The position numbers and the translations under genes are program-made. Under the pieces are notes generated by a model that made no database searches, had not been told where the DNA came from, and was given only the letters and a program-made list of their open reading frames with translations. From Bacteroidota bacterium (GTDB lineage Bacteria; CLD3; SB21), in assembly GCA_020438245.1 (NCBI GenBank), contig JAGQUY010000312.1, forward strand, positions 1 through 7,538: a stretch of DNA of 7,538 nucleotides, read 5' to 3'. How positions within the stretch are numbered: position 1 is the first letter of the stretch; every line of letters starts with the position of its first letter. Of this stretch, positions 6,366-7,538 are shown one piece after another.

Positions 6366-7538
6366 CAAGGTATGGCGGTTCGATTCGACCGCCTGGGGCC
6401 GGAAGATGGCTTGTCCCAAAGTACCATCAGCGCGATCTGCCAGGATCACTATGGCTTCATTTGGGTGGGTACCCGCAACGGGCTTAACATGTTCGATGGT
6501 TATCAATTTACCGTTTATAAAAGCGATCCAAATAGCTCAAATGCCTTGTCGGATAACTGGATCACGGCGATTTGTGAAGACCAAAAAAAGAATTTCTGGA
6601 TTGGCACGATCAACAAAGGTCTCAACCTATTCGATCGGGTATCCGGTGTATTTTACCATGTGACCGATGACAGCACATCGCCTGTGCAACTGACCGATAA
6701 TTCCATTATCGCGATGTGGCCGGATAAAGAGTCCGTTTGGGTTGCCACCCGAAAGGCCGTGGAAAAGGTTTCCGTGACGATGCGCGACGATCGGCCGTCG
6801 TTTCGATCCGAGGTTCTCTTTGAAAAGTCGTCGATCCTGACGGTTTTTGTAGATCGTTCGGGCACCATCTGGACCGGCTCAAAAGAAGGATTGGATTCAT
6901 GGGCTGCAGGTCGTTCGATCCATTTTGGTCACCAGAGAAATAATCCCCGATCTCTCAGTCATAACACCGTCAATGCAATTGCGGAAGATTCATCAGGCAA
7001 TCTGTGGGTGGCAACAGATGCAGGGCTTGACAGACTTGATAAGACCACAGGCCAATTCGACCACTACAACTTGACCGTTCCCGGGAATCCTGTGCTGTCG
7101 GACAGCCGGGTGATGTCCTTATATTCAGATCGCAACGGGATTCTCTGGATTGGGACGAATATTGGTCTTTACAAGATGACGAGTCCGGGTAGCTTTCTCG
7201 CATATCGCCATTCACAAATCGATCCGTACAGCCTGAGCAATAATGAGGTGCGTTCCTTGTTTGAGGATCGGTCCCGAATTCTCTGGATCGGGACGTTTGG
7301 CGGTGGAGGATTGAACAAGCTCGACCTGAAGCGTCAGAAGTTTCTTCATTACAGGCACGAAGAGGACAACCCGCAAAGTTTGACCAACGATGTAGTGCGG
7401 GGTTTTTTGGAAGCCCGTGACGGAACGGTATGGGTAGGTACCCATGATGGGTTGAACCATTTTTACCCGCAATCCGGTGAGTTCAAACGGTATGAGTACA
7501 AAAAAGCCGACCCATCCGGTTTAAGTCATCCGGAGGCA
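6303..7538 (+). CDS. Propeller-type two-component sensor protein (3' partial)
   Basis: N-terminal 412 codons of a third propeller sensor; the frame is open to the right edge. The ATG overlaps the stop of the second gene (ATGA) and has AGGAA five bases upstream. A signal peptide (about residues 1-21, L-S-A then Gln22) is followed by the standard opening F-D-R-L-G-P-E-D-G-L-S-Q. Eight well-kept Reg_prop blades follow: IWVGT 53-57, FWIGT 98-102, VWVAT 145-149, IWTGS 189-193, LWVAT 234-238, LWIGT 281-285, LWIGT 327-331 and VWVGT 376-380. The blades resemble those of the first gene far more than those of the second. The remaining blades, the membrane helix and the output domain lie outside the window. 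A histidine kinase is likely from the neighbours, but a hybrid kinase with receiver and AraC domains or another output cannot be excluded. The ligand is unknown. Confidence 0.93.
   Translation, partial: MNKFLCILLTGLISLSGSLSAQGMAVRFDRLGPEDGLSQSTISAICQDHYGFIWVGTRNGLNMFDGYQFTVYKSDPNSSNALSDNWITAICEDQKKNFWIGTINKGLNLFDRVSGVFYHVTDDSTSPVQLTDNSIIAMWPDKESVWVATRKAVEKVSVTMRDDRPSFRSEVLFEKSSILTVFVDRSGTIWTGSKEGLDSWAAGRSIHFGHQRNNPRSLSHNTVNAIAEDSSGNLWVATDAGLDRLDKTTGQFDHYNLTVPGNPVLSDSRVMSLYSDRNGILWIGTNIGLYKMTSPGSFLAYRHSQIDPYSLSNNEVRSLFEDRSRILWIGTFGGGGLNKLDLKRQKFLHYRHEEDNPQSLTNDVVRGFLEARDGTVWVGTHDGLNHFYPQSGEFKRYEYKKADPSGLSHPEA
6423..7538 (+). repeat. Reg_prop beta-propeller repeats of the third protein
   Basis: Eight blades spaced 44-49 residues apart, mostly with the classic turn (S-L-S-x-N before, E-D-x-x-G before the W strand). 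One blade has a Gly-rich G-G-G-G loop after its strand (about 332-336), matching the G-G-G-I loop of the second visible blade in the first gene. The array continues past the right edge. Confidence 0.85.

Noticed and set aside
1..7538. CRISPR array, tRNA, rRNA, insertion sequence or phage parts
   Set aside because: No regularly spaced identical repeats, no tRNA-like cloverleaf and no transposase or integrase motifs were seen. The only repeats are protein-level propeller blades.

Overview
The window holds three large genes on the plus strand, head to tail, and almost nothing else. All three encode periplasmic beta-propeller sensor proteins of the two-component 'Reg_prop / Y_Y_Y' class, the sensor type used by Bacteroidota hybrid two-component systems. 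Base composition is balanced (roughly half GC). Organisms carrying several such proteins side by side are typical of Bacteroidota and related FCB-type phyla such as Ignavibacteriota, Calditrichota and KSB1-like lineages. That placement is inferred from protein type only and is weak.

Layout: (1) 1-2991, the 3' part of a sensor histidine kinase, open at the left edge. It has nine visible propeller blades, a Y_Y_Y domain, one transmembrane helix, a coiled coil, a GAF-like domain, then HisKA and HATPase_c. (2) 2992-3078, an 87-base gap with only a weak hairpin. (3) 3079-6306, a complete 1075-residue sensor histidine kinase with a signal peptide, about fourteen divergent blades, Y_Y_Y, one transmembrane helix, a coiled coil and an NtrB-like kinase core. 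(4) 6303-7538, the 5' part of a third propeller protein. It starts inside the stop codon of the second gene (ATGA overlap) and runs off the right edge after a signal peptide and eight blades.

The expected working model is that each propeller senses a ligand in the periplasm, the Y_Y_Y domain passes the signal through the membrane helix, and the cytoplasmic kinase autophosphorylates. Neither complete C-terminus carries a receiver or DNA-binding domain, so phosphate must pass to response regulators encoded elsewhere. The two complete kinase heads belong to different histidine kinase subfamilies although their sensor halves are built alike. No tRNA, rRNA, CRISPR array, insertion sequence or other mobile element was seen. 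The stretch looks like an expanded cluster of paralogous sensors. I see no evidence in it for a wholly new type of system.
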